Below, piece by piece: positions 13,330 to 25,578 of a stretch of DNA of 64,000 nt (the first letter of the stretch is position 1; every line of letters starts with the position of its first letter). The translations under genes and the position numbers were made by a program. This DNA comes from Marsupella aquatica (taxonomy: Eukaryota; Marchantiophyta), in contig OZ316897.1 of NCBI GenBank assembly GCA_973895155.1, positions 9,858,001 to 9,922,000 of the forward strand. Direction: 5' to 3'. Below the pieces are notes generated by a model that saw only the letters and a program-made list of their open reading frames with translations, did no database searches and was not told where the DNA came from.

Positions 13330-14418
13330 TCAACTTTGTGGAGCGACAGGAACTTCACCAGGCAATGGAGCAAGCTCATTTCGACCAAATCTGTCTTCGT
13401 CATAAAAACTGGCCCGCACAACTCTTCCTCCAAAAAAGCGCCCATCAAGATCAACAAGAGCCTTGGTTGTCTGCTCAGACCGTTCAAATTGCACAAATAT
13501 TCTTACCGCCTCTGTAGCAGGAAAATCAGGCTCAGTTATCTCAAAAATGAGAACTCGAGTCACTGTGCCGTATTTGGTGCATTCTGATGCTACTTCATCT
13601 TCGAGCTCACCGTCAACTTCGCCAGGCCCAACCTTCACAGAAAGTTGTGAAACCACAAGAAGCAAATCAGTCCTTAGCTGCCTACGAGCAAATGGGATAA
13701 ATCACATCTAACACATATTTAGGGACCACATTTATGAGGAAAATCTTCCCATTTCAATTTGTTATCCTGGGATAAGTCTGTCTACCACATCCACCACGGA
13801 CACTCTTTCCCTTCTAGTGATAAGATTGGGAAGTAATGTCTCGTTCTATCCGGTTACGAGTCTCCACCGCGTTCCTCTGACACTCAAACTCATTCTGAGC
13901 TGTAGGGCTTAAATCGCTGCTTTGAAAGCTTGATACCGGCTTATCTTCAAATAAAGAAGGTAAAAATTCATGAATCATGCTCTTCACACGAACCTACCTG
14001 AAGATTTTTAGACATGTCCAATTCATAACCTAGCTTGTGAAACCTAGAGATAACAGAGGCATCTTGATCTGATGCTAGAAGAAACTTTAGAACACAACGA
14101 GTAACATATACCCCAAGCAAAAGCTAATTCGCTTGCATGTGGAGTCGATTAGAAAATTGAAAGTGAATAAGTAAAACACCACAGCTGCTTCAATGACATC
14201 GCGTAAGTGAGGGACCTACAGCCCATAAAAAAGTAACTTTAACAGACAAAAAGAAACCTAAAACCCCACAGAGTCCATCGACGACACACTCTAATTAACC
14301 ACAGAAGATAGGTGAGGAAAAGACTGATAAACCTACCATGTTACGGAGCAGAACAACACGAGTTGGTGTTCCAGAAATGGAGACGCCAATCTTGGGCTTC
14401 TTCTCAGGTTGTTGCACT

Positions 14419-14454
<36 letters not shown>

Positions 14455-15404
14455 AAGGTCTTTGCTTCACCAGCATTCACAATCACCCCAGCGCGCTTGT
14501 CAGTCTTCCGAGCCATGAGCGGGGTCGTTATACCTTGCTCCTGCTTACCCAATCCTTGACCTTCCTTCCATCCCATCCGAGCCATCATCCTCTGCGCTGC
14601 TGTCATGTTGCCACCGGCACCCACCCCTAATCCCCCACTATTCTGCTTGCCCATACTAAAACCTTCTCCATTTCTCGGAGGAGATGGTGACCGTGGCCTT
14701 GCTGGAGTTGCATCCCCACCACCACCACCACCACGGGCTGCGGCAGCTGCTGCGCTGAGCATTGCTCTCCTCTTCCATGCTTCTTCACCGCTGATGTGCA
14801 AGGCTGCCACCCTCTCAGGACCAGACTCCTTCTCCCTCTCATTCTCTCTCTCCCTCTCTAATTCCCGCTGCCGTTCTCTCTCCCTCTCTCGCTCTCTCTC
14901 CCTCTCCTCCTCCTCCACTCTGCGTCTCTCGACCTCTCTCCTCATCTCCTCTTCAATCTTGCGCCGCCTGCGCTCTCTGCAGTACTCATCATAATCATTG
15001 GGTCTTGCAGGATCGTACTCTTCCATTACAGCTGCAGTCGCTGCCACAAGCTGTAATTGGGGTGGGGGCGACAGCTCCCTCTCCATCTCCCGGTCCATCG
15101 ACGAAACTAGAGGGATATCGTCGGATCCCCATTTCCCCACTTTCGTCACGGTGGCTGGCAGAGAGGCACCAGTCACAGCAGTGGTAGCAGCCTTAGGTTT
15201 TGCAGATTGATTCCTCAGAACTGACGGAGGAGGAGCAAAAAGAGAGGGTTTTCGAAGGGTTGGAGGCGCCATTTTGGTGCTGCTGCTTGACCACATCGAA
15301 GAAGAGCCCACCACTGGACCGCCGAAACCGCCATTCCCTCCATCTTCATCTTGTACAGCCGCTGAGGAGGGGGGCGGAAGATCCCCATACAAACCCCCCA
15401 TCAT
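13330..15404 (-). CDS. DRT111: SPF45-like splicing factor (DRT111/SFPS orthologue), G-patch and RRM
   Basis: This is the plant homologue of human SPF45/RBM17, a second-step splicing factor. In Arabidopsis it is called DRT111 or SFPS and acts in light-regulated splicing and DNA-damage tolerance. Exons are 15404-14337 and 13632-13330, giving 456 residues. The start is the ATG at 15404, before MGGLYGDLPPP, which matches the family N-terminus; the frame stays open upstream but only by a GTG. Features in order: the WSSSSTKMAPPTLRKP block, EEYDPARPNDYDEY, a long Arg/Glu-rich charged region, ISGEEAWKRR, a G-patch at about 264-307 (MARMGWKEGQGLGK), an 11-glutamine run and a C-terminal U2AF-homology-type RRM (about 347-446, with VLIFEITEP and GRFFGGRVVRA). 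The intron falls at the start of the RRM, between RNM and VGPGEVD. Confidence 0.95.
14418..14455 (-). repeat. CAG/CTG microsatellite encoding polyglutamine in the SPF45-like gene
   Basis: On the plus strand this is a run of CTG triplets, read on the minus strand as CAG codons giving an 11-residue polyglutamine between the G-patch and the RRM. It lies in a linker expected to be disordered. Confidence 0.9.
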
Positions 15405-16950
15405 TTTCGCAAGAGGCGTCCACACCCTCTTCTATTCACCAATTATGATTAATCCCAAGAATTGCTTCCTGAAGTCCGTTAGCACTCCAAACACAGTATG
15501 ACCAGACACATGAAGGGGAAATTTTTTCACTCCACTGCATATGTTGCTCCCAATTCAGCTCACCGACAACCAGACTATTACCACGAAGTCTCACCAAGTC
15601 TCACAAAATAGGAATTAAAGAGAACCTCGGGATTTGACTATCTCTGCGAAAAGAGTCCTCCATAGCTCGGCCCAGAACGGCTCGTGGGGGTCCTAACCCT
15701 AACAATAGCGTCTGGGAAGGAATTCTTGCCCTGCACTTGTTTCCTTGCCAGAATAATACCCCATCATTTTCCGCTAGCAGTCAATTACAACCTGCTCCAG
15801 GAAGGAATACTTTCGAAATTCAATCCAAATCCACAGATCCAAACCCAAAACCTAAAGCCCAGAACGAGAGGCAGTAAACAAACTATCGTGCTATCGTCTA
15901 CTCCCTGGCATGAGAATTATCGACAAGTCATTCACCTGCCATTGAACATACACGTAAGACAGAAAGCCAAGGATGAGTGAACATTCACACCAACCCATGA
16001 AATTCTGTGGATGTGTACCCCAAAACCCCTTGCGAACACACTTCACAGTCTCAATTTCACGAGACCTGGAGGTACGTCACTTATCCCATTCATGTCATTT
16101 CCCACTTATTAACTGGTGAGATTCCCACAGGAAAGAAGCTACGAAGGACGAATTTGGATGCGGAATCGAAACTAGATAGGATGGAACACGTGGGAAAAAT
16201 ATCAACAATAAGCACCTGCTCGGAAACGCAGCCCCCAAGGAAATTGTCATTCGGAAACGCAGCGCTCAAAAACATTGTCATTCAGAAATGCAGAGAACGT
16301 CAAACCTAATTTTCAGAGTTGTCACAGCAAGGAACACGAGAGAACCGGAGTTGTCCCAAAAAGTCGAAACCCAAATTCGCTAATGGTGGGAAAGACAACA
16401 GGAGCTCGGACATTCCTCAGAGGAACTCAAAGAAGTCAAACTCAAGATTCATTCCAAAGCAAAGGATCAAACAACAACCCACAAGACAGGACACAACATG
16501 AGCGAAAGAGAGAAACAACATGAGCTGGACGCATACATCAGGGAACTAGAATTGGATTGCAATGCAATGCAATGCAATGAACGACGGGTGAGGGGCCACC
16601 AAATCTAAGTGACATGGATATCAAGACAGGAACAGAATACAATATACCTGACTCTGTTTGTCACCGCAAAATTGTGAAGAAAGAAGACAACAACAGCGTC
16701 TCTGCGGTGCCTGAAGAAGAGAACGAGAAAACCAGAGGCCTGGTGAATGCGTGATGATGACGAAGAACAGAACTGGAAAACTTTAGTAGAAGCAGCGCAT
16801 TTTATTGAACCTCCTGACCTACGTAAGTTCGGTTCATTGAACAAGCCCTGAGGATTCATAATATTTCTACCGACTTCCCCAACGAAGCCCCATGGCGCTA
16901 TATTTGAAAAGTGTAGCCCACCTGTCTCCAAGAGGGGCTAATGGGCTCTA
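15405..16950 (-). promoter_or_regulatory. Inferred 5'UTR, 5'UTR intron and promoter of the SPF45-like gene
   Basis: The minus-strand sequence from about 16,800 to 16,649 is pyrimidine-rich, like a plant leader, and ends in a good donor (AGTCAG|GTATAT at about 16,649). A matching acceptor-like ACTTCAG lies just before the start codon, near 15,470. This suggests a non-coding first exon and a 1.2-kb leader intron. A GCAAT microsatellite sits at about 16,557-16,578. No transcript evidence is available here. Confidence 0.35.
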
Positions 16951-16964
16951 ATCCCTAGGGGTTA

Positions 16965-17165
16965 CGCCCATTATCCCCAAGTGAAAATGAATTATCTAAG
17001 ATATCCCCAAGTGCATTGAATTTTTACACAGCATTCAGATTAGTTGCCCATTATCCCCAAGTGCATTGAATTTTTACACAGCATTCAGATTAGTTGCCCA
17101 TTATCCCCAAGTGAAAATGAATTACTGAACTTATCCCCAAGTGCATTGAAATTTTACACAACACA
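16965..17165. repeat. Compound tandem repeat built on a TATCCCCAAGTG word
   Basis: The word TATCCCCAAGTG recurs at about 16,972, 17,002, 17,052, 17,102 and 17,131. It is followed alternately by AAAATGAATTA or by CATTGAATTTTTACACAGC. A 50-bp unit is duplicated exactly between 17,002 and 17,101. Confidence 0.85.
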
Positions 17166-19430
17166 TAAGTTTTACAGTGGAAAAGTTTGATGGGTGGGTG
17201 TGTCACTTGCACTTTACTCTATTTCTCATTCAAATTTCATAAATAATCCCAGGCCAGGTTGGCCTAGGGCTCGGGGGCCTCAATCCAAGGGGTGTCTCAT
17301 ATCACGCTTGAAATTTTGGGAGAATAAACACCCTAAAAGTTAAATCAATAAAGTTTTTTTAGTAATTTTTTTACCCCTAACTTAATGGAATATTCTAAGA
17401 ATATTTTCATATTTGATAATAAAAAATCCTATGCTTCTTATAATTCTCAAAATTGGATTAAAATAACTCTAATGTTCTTAAACAAAAATTTAAAAGTATT
17501 TCACTAAACCCAATAAAAAACCCTATACTTATTCGCGCATGATGGATCGGAAGAAAAGAAGTGAGGACCCCAGGGCCTAGGGCTTCCATGGCTTCACCCA
17601 AGGGTAATGCCTTATAACCTTGTACACACATACAAAGGAAAATTTTCACTTGAGTTTACGTGTGCCATAAGGCGCACTATTTGAACAGTGCTCTGGGTAT
17701 TGTGTCTATCTTTTGACTATGAAATCAATATAGAGGGGATTTATGACTTTTCCCTATCTGTTTCTTTCAATGAAACGAGAAATGATGACAAAATCAAATA
17801 TCACCATTTTGAACATACATAATATTGGTGGGGCACATAGATTTTGGTGGCCCTAGTGTCACGGTCTAGAGATCTCACTCTAGAAGCTTAGACCCCATTA
17901 CCACAATTCTAGCTTCTTGTTTGCAATTTATTAGTAGCCTGAATGCCCATCTTGGAATAACAATAGAGTGATAACAAAAATAAGTATGCATGATCATCAC
18001 TTTGACATACGATACATCTCATTTTGCTCTCCATTACATTTGGTGGGGCTTCACTCTAGAAGCCTAGACCCCAACTTTAGCTCATGTTTGTGTATTAGTA
18101 GTAACATTTGCAGCGTTGGGTTCAAAAGTTGACATTGTGTTTGAGTTTAGCATTGTGAAATGAATTTAGGATGTGAAGAGAAAGATGGAACTGATATGTG
18201 TTAGAGAGCATAGTTCAAGTTCAACCTTCTTTGAACTTTCAAACAATATTATATCCCTAAAAGGACTGTGTAATCAATTCAAACATTGAAATTATACAAG
18301 TGGAGAGAATAAATTTGTGATATAAAACAAGACCATTGTAGTTGCCTGTTCTGAGCTGCTTGTTTTGATCTGCCTGCAGTTATGAGGCTAGGAGTAGGTG
18401 TTGTTGTCATTTCATTCATGAAATTGGACCTTTTGTGCTGAATGTCAAACAAAGCACCCAAAGTTGTGTTAAAGTGAAGTACTTAGTGTTTGAGTTGAAA
18501 GGAACTTTCTTTTGAATACCAAAATTTTCACATTTTTGTACACAGCACCATGGCGTCATGTTCAGCCAACGCCCATTTGTGACACTAAGTGATGTTGCAT
18601 AGTACTGTTGACAATAAGTGATGTTGAGCGAAAGTGTTATTGAGTGCAAGTGAGATGGTTAGGTAATCAGACAATTAGCAGAGTAATAGTGAGTGATGTC
18701 AAAGAGAAGACCCATTCTCAAGCACATCAAGATGGTGAGGCAGTTGGACACTAGGGGGAGTGGGCTAGTTGGTTTGGCCATTGGATGTCAATGAGTATGC
18801 GAGCTGCACTGAGAATGATGGGTTTGGTGTGGGGAAGGTGCACACTTGCACCTTTACATTTATCTCATGGTTACAAGAAAAATGTCACCATATTTGGAAG
18901 GTAAGGGAGGCCATTCCATAAAGAGGCCACAAGACAGAAAGAGCAAGATTGCATATTATAGTGTTTGAATAATGGAGCTTTTAAGTATATGAGTTACACA
19001 TTTGTTGACCCAATACAACATTAGATCATGATGGCCAGAAAAGGGGGGACATAGTTCCTTTCTCATTGGCAAAATCCACCATGGATATGCCAACTTGAGC
19101 TCCTCCAATTCCATTTCAAAAAATAATAATTATGCATCAAAATCATTAAAAAAAAAATTCAAAGAGGATTTATCCCAAGCAAGTGAGGCTTGCTCAAGGC
19201 GGACGATAAGTCAAATGTAAGTCCATCCGTACATTGGGCTGCTGGGTTCAAAAATTAAAGGCAAGTGCAAGGCAAGCCACAATATAAATAGGAGGCATGA
19301 TGGGTTAAACAGTAGTCGCAAAATGCAATCATCCAATATCATGTGATTTTGTGTTTCTGGAGCAATACTGGGTTGTCAGATCATAGAAGTCTTTGTTGAT
19401 TTACAGATATTAGGTTTTGAGATGACATTT
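17166..19430. other. AT-rich intergenic region left of the CACTA element
   Basis: No gene is recognised. A diverged direct repeat with the words TTGGTGGGGC and CACTCTAGAAGC is present at about 17,825-17,940 and 18,040-18,110. Only short, low-complexity open frames occur. Confidence 0.6.
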
Positions 19431-19444
19431 CACTAGTACATTTT
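19431..19444 (+). repeat. CACTA left terminal inverted repeat
   Basis: The 14 bases CACTAGTACATTTT are identical to the reverse complement of 29,421-29,434. They are preceded by the TTT target duplication. Confidence 0.95.
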
Positions 19445-19453
19445 CAGCGTTTT

Positions 19454-19746
19454 TCCGATGCTTTGATATCGCGCCTCATCACTCTTCCGATACTAATACC
19501 GTCGCACGGTTCCGATATTTTACCTTACGCAATTTGCCATTATTTGTACATCGCATATTATTTGTCCGATACAAAAGCCATCGGTCCCTTTTCCGTTAGT
19601 TTTGGCATCGGAAGTGTTCCGATGCGGAGAGTATCGGAAATGTCTCCGATAACTTTCATGAGGGGTCCGATGCAGATTGAATCGGATATTTCCACAATTG
19701 TAAGGCACTATGTTTCCGAGTACTTTCCGTTGGTCACTACATCGGA
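19454..19746. promoter_or_regulatory. CACTA left subterminal repeat cluster (TCCGAT/ATCGGA)
   Basis: About a dozen or more TCCGAT or ATCGGA words, in both orientations and often as nearby inverted pairs, fall in about 290 bases. In En/Spm, subterminal repeats of this kind bind the TNPA protein during transposition. That role is inferred here by analogy. Confidence 0.75.
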
Positions 19747-19905
19747 CAGAGTGTGGGAAAACCAACATTCATAAGTTTATTAAGAAATGTGGTCACTCTC
19801 ATAGGAGAGGGTACATGAAATAAAACAATCATATATAATGCCGGTAAAAGTAAACATTCAGAGGTGGTTCTCTCTGATTGGTCCCAAGGTACACTAGCAA
19901 GGACC

Positions 19906-22900
19906 TCAAGGCTCGGGGTCCAAATCTTCAACTACAACTACATTGGGTCGCTCCTGGACTATGGATCGTGATCTTGGAATATAACTCATGACAATGGACC
20001 ACTCAGGATCATCTGGATAGGGAAGATAGAAAGCCTGCTCAAGATGATGGGGGAATGCAAATGGATCAGAGGTTCTCCAAGTTGAGCTAATGACACTATT
20101 TGCACCTGTCTTCAACCGTGTGAACCCACAAGCATCTTCTTCGCAAGTTCGGTTTTGGCCAACAAGGTTCATCCGAAACCATTTGCACTTCAACACCACC
20201 TCCTCCAAAGTGGTGTGCGCATGGTACTTCACACTCAATATCTCTTCAATCTTTCCGTAGTGGGCCACCATAGAGCGTATTGGATTCCTATCAGATATGC
20301 TACTTTGTGAATCTTGGGTGAACCAACCCATGACCCCACAATCTTGTGTAGCTGCCCTCTTGTCATCAAGTCGTTGCACACGGAAATGTCTTCCCTTTGA
20401 CCACATGGCTGTCCGAGTTGTCACCGTAAGTAATGGTCCATGAACCAAGGTGCGAAGACTGTCTGTAACCAAAGGGAAGTCTGACACACTCTCCCCTTGC
20501 TCCAACAAGGCATCGATCTTTGTCAACTTTGCCCTCATGTATGGGACAAACTTGGGGAAGTTGCGTGGCCGATGACTATTTGCCTTTTCCTCCTCATAAA
20601 AAGTTGTCCAATCTCCCACAATCTCAGGCGAGTTATACAACATAAATGTAGTAAGTTGGAGACGCTCAGTTGAGCCCATAAGTCGTTCTCCCTTTGCCCC
20701 TGTGAGACGGTCATCCTCAAAGTCTGCTTCCCTTGATGCCTCGTCTATCCAGCCCCTTGGAGCTCTGGGATCAAGTGTAGCTACAATGTTTGTACAATAA
20801 AACATACTCTCTGCTCCAAGATGACACTCAGTAATGCTACCTTCCACTCTCGCACGATTTGACACATATGACTTCATCACTCCCATATACCGCTCTACCC
20901 AGTACATCCAACGACAATGTACCGGCCCTGCAATCGCCACCTCACGCACTAGGTGGAGGAGGAAGTGAACTTGACCATCAAAGAACGAAGGAGGGAGTGC
21001 CCTCTCCAACTTGCACAATACCTCCACTCCAAAAAGGTCCATCGCTGCAATCTCATCCTCATTCACCTCTTTCTGACACACCCACCTCAAGAGCTTACCT
21101 AATGACCACAGGGCATCTCGAAGATCCTCACTACCCAATCCAATAATCGCAACTGGAATGACATGTTTGAGTAACCGATGAAAATCATGTGTTTTCAGGT
21201 AAGATGGCCATTTTGGAGAATCATCACCCCCAAATGCCTTACGAAGATTGGCACCATAACCTGTGGGAAACCTCATTGACCCTATACGTTTGCGAAACTC
21301 AGTCCGTTCACCTCTGGTCAATACCCAAGGAGGGTGAATAGTAAGGGGGGCATTAGGAGGATCCATAGATGGCCAAAACCCATGAGGGCCATGCATCCCC
21401 ATCTCCTCACAACTCTCTCTCCAGTTGTTGTCTTTCTCTCCATATAGATGGCGAATCAACGACCTCCCAACATTCCCCTCAATGTGCATAGGGTCAAACA
21501 AATGGTTAATTGGCATCTCAGCCCAATATGGCAGCTTTGACATTAATGCAGACAATCGAGTCATGCCACACCGGGCCAACTGTAATGGATCATCCGGGTC
21601 TGTCACTCTATCCCATACATCTTTCCAATAACGTGGATCCCTTGGCACTGGTTGAGGGCGTGTGTCTGGTTGGCCATCATCTGTGTCATATAAGAATGGG
21701 TCACGCCTCCATTCATGCTCTGGGGGGAGATACTTTGTGTGACCAATGTAAACTATCTTCCGTAGGGTGGTAGACTTTGGGCGCGCCACTCCCTCCAAAT
21801 CGGGCCCACAAGTTGGGCAAGCTCGGTATCCCGAGACCTGCAACCCAGAGATATATCCAAACCCTACAATGTTCACACCCACTGCATACATTAAACAATG
21901 GCCAGGGGTCCAATATATGATAAACCAAGGCATAATTAATATGGGGTGAGGTATATTATCTAGAAATAACAAACCATGCATAATTTATATGGGGTGAGGT
22001 ATATTTCCACATACCCAGAAGATCGTATATGGTCCACATACAGATGGCTTTCAATTTAAATTCACGAGGTAAACCACCCGTAAGCACTCGACCATCATAG
22101 CAATCCACTCCTCTCCATAGTTGTTGAAGCTCCTCCAACAATGGTTGCAAGTAAACATCAATCTTTTTTACTTGCTTGGGGCCTGGGATAATCATTGAGA
22201 GCATAAAATGACCCTTCTTCATGGCCATCCATGGAGGGATGTTATAATTTGTAAGGACTACTGGCCAAACTGAGTATGGTTGGGCCTTCCCTACCAATGC
22301 AAAGGAGCTGATCCCATCTGATGCCAAACCTAGACGTACATGACATGGATCTGTCTTGAAGTCACCCCATTGGTCCTCCACAAACCTATTGGCAGGTGAG
22401 TCCACCATCATACGCATGGTGGGCGGATCTGAAGTCATATCTGACCGGTTCTTGGAATGCCACACCATATACTCAGCCAACTCCGCACATCGAAACTGGT
22501 GCCGTAATCTAGGGATAAGAGGAAAATACCTCATGACCTTCTGTGCTACTTTTCCAATGAGCATGTCCTCTCGATACCTCGGTTGGTCACATGTAGGACA
22601 TGTAGTGGCATCTTTGTGTTCCCCCTAAAGAGAACACAATCATTCACACAAGCATGTATGACTTCGTATTTGAGACCTATGGATTTTAACACCTTTTTTG
22701 CTGCTTTCCAGGAACTAGGCAAATAGTTCCCTTCTGGCAAAATCCGACTATGCAAAGTCCTGAAAAGATCATCAAGAAGGAGATTGCTTGCACCATGTCT
22801 TTGTTGCAAGTTCAACAATAACATTATTCCTGATAGTCGAGACAGTTGTGACCCCTCAAAAATCCTTGTTTGTGCATGGTCACGAGCTTCCTCCCATTGT

Positions 22901-23184
22901 CTAGAGTGGGAACCTCGTGAAGGAATGTCATGATGAGCATGTGTTGTGGTGTCAAATGCATCACCCATACCATGGTCACCATCCTCTACATCATAGAACT
23001 GGTGCATGAGATCATCCATGGCCCTCTCATCCTCAAGTCTGACATTGGTGGCATTAGATACTTGCTCAGGAGGGATATCTTCATTCGCTGAAGCTTGAGC
23101 CCTACGCCAATCTTCCATGGCCTCGACAAGGTGTTGCCGCATTGCTCGTGATAATACCCCCACATCTGGTTGAACATACACATT
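19906..23184 (-). CDS. CACTA TNP2-type transposase (DUF4218 and DUF4216), one frame break
   Basis: This is the large transposase of the CACTA element. Inferred exons are 23184-22015 and 21863-19906; the 151-base intron keeps the frame (DLLG|FGYISG). Motifs in order: LLLNLQQRHGASNLLLDDLF and LPEGNYLPSSWKAAKKVL, a C-x2-C knuckle (CPTCDQPRYRED), LGLASDGISSFA, PPWMAMKKGHFML, DVYLQPLLEEL, YRACPTCG and HLFDPMHIEGNV, then DUF4218 (LPPSFFDGQVHFLLHLVREV) and a DUF4216-like region (YHAHTTLEEVVLKCKWF). A run of five C at 22,621-22,625 is one base short for continuous reading, so the frame slips just before EHKDATTCPTC. There is no ATG at the exon start; the first in-frame ATG is at 23,142, so the exon may instead be spliced to the upstream SET exon. 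Confidence 0.85.
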
Positions 23185-23352
23185 CTAGCAGTTCACAAAC
23201 ATACATAAATATTAGAAGAGACCCACAATGAGACAAGTGTTTTAGGGTTTAGGCTAGGGTTTAGGATTTATTTATACAAAGAACCAAATTTGTTTGGAAA
23301 CCATTGTCATGTATTTATGTTCAACAAAAGAGGTGGTATATACATGTCTGCC

Positions 23353-24612
23353 CTACACAGGGCGAGAAAGCAATGCTTTCTTGGGAGCATCCCACTCATA
23401 GTCGCAAAACAACTCCTCGCCAGCCCTAATGGTTGTAACGGCTACAGTCATGACTTGGTCATCCATGTGTTTTACATAATAAGGCTCTCTAGGTGGACCA
23501 AATATTTGTATCCACTCGACATTAGGCCTAAGTCCTCTCCCTCTCCCACGAGTACTATTGATGTACCCGACTATGTTGTCGGAGCGAACAGGGTCCCCAT
23601 CACTCATCCGAGAATGCCAAGGCCTCCGTATGACCTCATCTGGATCAGAATCCATTTGCAATGCATAGACACCCCAAGATGGGTGTTGGCGCAATAGAAT
23701 ATTCCAACTTTTTGAAGTGTATACGGGACCAATATATGGAAATAGGTGCTCCCCATCATAACCTCGGGGCCATGGCTTTGCAGGGACCAAAATGTCCTCC
23801 AAGGCAAATACGCCAAATCCTATGTCAAGACCAAGGGAGGATGCCTTCACTATCCATTGGTGACCCCATATGTGGATACGAGTGTCAGTGGTTAGGCCAG
23901 GGGGTATTTTGAATCTCTCAGATGAGAAATCCTTGAAGACTGTCAATGCCTTCCCAGTGACATATGAAAGCCCCAACCTCCCTTCCACTTCCACATAGTC
24001 CTCTCCTGGCGGTACTCTATGAGTATGGTGCAGAACTTGGTCCTCGGTCTCATGCACACCCAAGGGTTCATAACGACGCCGTTGTCTTTGGGAATGTGCT
24101 CGGGTGCGACCAACCCTAGATGGAACTGGTATAGTCTCCGGATCAACACAAGGGAGGCTACATTGAGGGGGATCTGATGATGCTGCTAACAACTCTCTTG
24201 CATCAGCCAAAAGTGTGTTTACCCATAAGTCATTAGAGACCAATGGAGGAGGGGACCTACGAGGCACCTATTCAATCACAAAAAATACCAACAATTAATA
24301 AATGTATGGGTGCAATGTTACAACTTGTGCATATCAATGTCTCCAAGCACAATAAATGATGCATACCTGGCGAGCAGAATATCCAGGTAAATCACCCTCA
24401 TGTCGGCCATAGTTCTCAATGTGCTCAATGGCTTCCCAGGCTTGACGAACCACCATGCCTTTACATCTAACACACCAGCATGGAATAGGTCCTATAGGAG
24501 GAGGACATTGAGTCCGAGGAGGGGGAGGAGGAACGTCCCCCTCAGAAGATGACGAGGTTGAGTCTGAGTCCGACTCAGAACTCCCAGAACTGGACATCTG
24601 CCCATCATCCAT
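23353..24612 (-). CDS. SET-domain protein inside the CACTA element (N-terminal part of the transposase gene?)
   Basis: Exon 1 (24612-24367) encodes 82 residues: an acidic Ser-rich start, a proline run, and IPCWCVRCKG...IEHIENYGRH, which resembles the zinc-binding end of the transposase-associated domain of TNP2 proteins. Exon 2 (24267-23353, phase 0) gives 304 residues. Residues of about 221-373 of the joined 386-residue protein resemble a SET domain: GFGVFALEDI (cofactor-binding Gly motif), EHLFPYIGPVY, NIVGYINSTRG...LRPNVEW in the place of the usual NHSC-PN motif, and VTTIRAGEELFCDYEW with the terminal Tyr. SET domains usually methylate lysines. The His and Cys of NHSC are not kept. The frame closes with TAG at 23,353, but GT at 23,358 could be spliced in phase to 23,184. 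Confidence 0.75.
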
Positions 24613-25578
24613 ACACAATGTCACTATATTTTAGAATCTGCACCATTGTGACAATTATTTACATATATATGTCTTAAGGCAAAACAAAAAAATGTTTAAA
24701 TCAATAATACCTTAATGAGACCCGCGCTCTGCAGTGCCAACTAGGATCTTGGCCTTAGACTATATGCTAAGACAAGTCTGAAATTACTGCACAAGAACAC
24801 TTCAACTTAATGAGTGTGTAACAAGATCAATAATTAACCTCTGTATGACCATAATTATAGTTGGCTAGGGGGCCGACCTATGTCGGGCACCTCCCAACAT
24901 TTTAGAGTGGTCCAACCATACCTTTCAGACGTGCGGGCTCTCACTGTGCATGATGCATTACAAAAATGGACCCCCCAAAAAGCTCAGCAAGCTAACCCTC
25001 CGCAAAAACCGAGTGACTTAACCCTCTGCAAAAAAGAACTGCAAAATTTGGCATGTCACTGTATGCATAAGGTTAGCTAGCTAGGTGAATCCATATTTTG
25101 CCCCCAAAATGTCACAATGTAAATACCAAACAACTCTCAAATATAACTCGCAACATCTATACATACCAACCACCTCCAAACCACACAATGAGAAGGGACC
25201 GCGGCTCCAACGGTCCACCCTATCCCTAAAACCCTACTTAAACACATAGAACCAACATACGGTCATCGAACATACAACCAAATTAATTGCCATAGTTATT
25301 ATATCGGAAAAGACTTCGGACATGAGTAATACAAGGAATTAACAAGAGGGGTCCGATGCTATAAGAATCGGACATCCACTATATTTCCGATAATTACAGC
25401 ATCGCTTGTTCCGATGCAGTAAGAATCGGATCCATAGTCGGACAGGTTTTAGGTTTCCCGACCAAAGTGCCACTCCTTAGTCGGGCTTTGCATCGAAAGA
25501 GCGTCGGGAGATGTTTTCTTTGGCAAAAGCCAGGGAAGTGCGTGGTCACGAACTGGAATTGAAGGCCGGGAGGAGCTT
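24613..25578. promoter_or_regulatory. Divergent promoter region of the CACTA element
   Basis: The 966 bases between the two divergent start codons hold no convincing gene. At 25,303-25,508 there is a dense group of TCCGAT/ATCGGA and related TCGGAC/GTCGGG words, the same vocabulary as at the element ends. This suggests that the element's own TNPA-like protein can bind its promoter, as known for En/Spm TNPA; that is inference. Confidence 0.55.

Noticed and set aside
14605-14994. Plus-strand open frame across the SPF45-like gene (Ser/Leu-rich)
   Set aside because: It is the complement of the Arg/Glu-rich codons of the true minus-strand gene.
16557-16578. Short GCAAT repeats as a possible CRISPR or regulatory array
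   Set aside because: It is a simple 5-bp microsatellite; no CRISPR array or other prokaryotic feature is present in the window.
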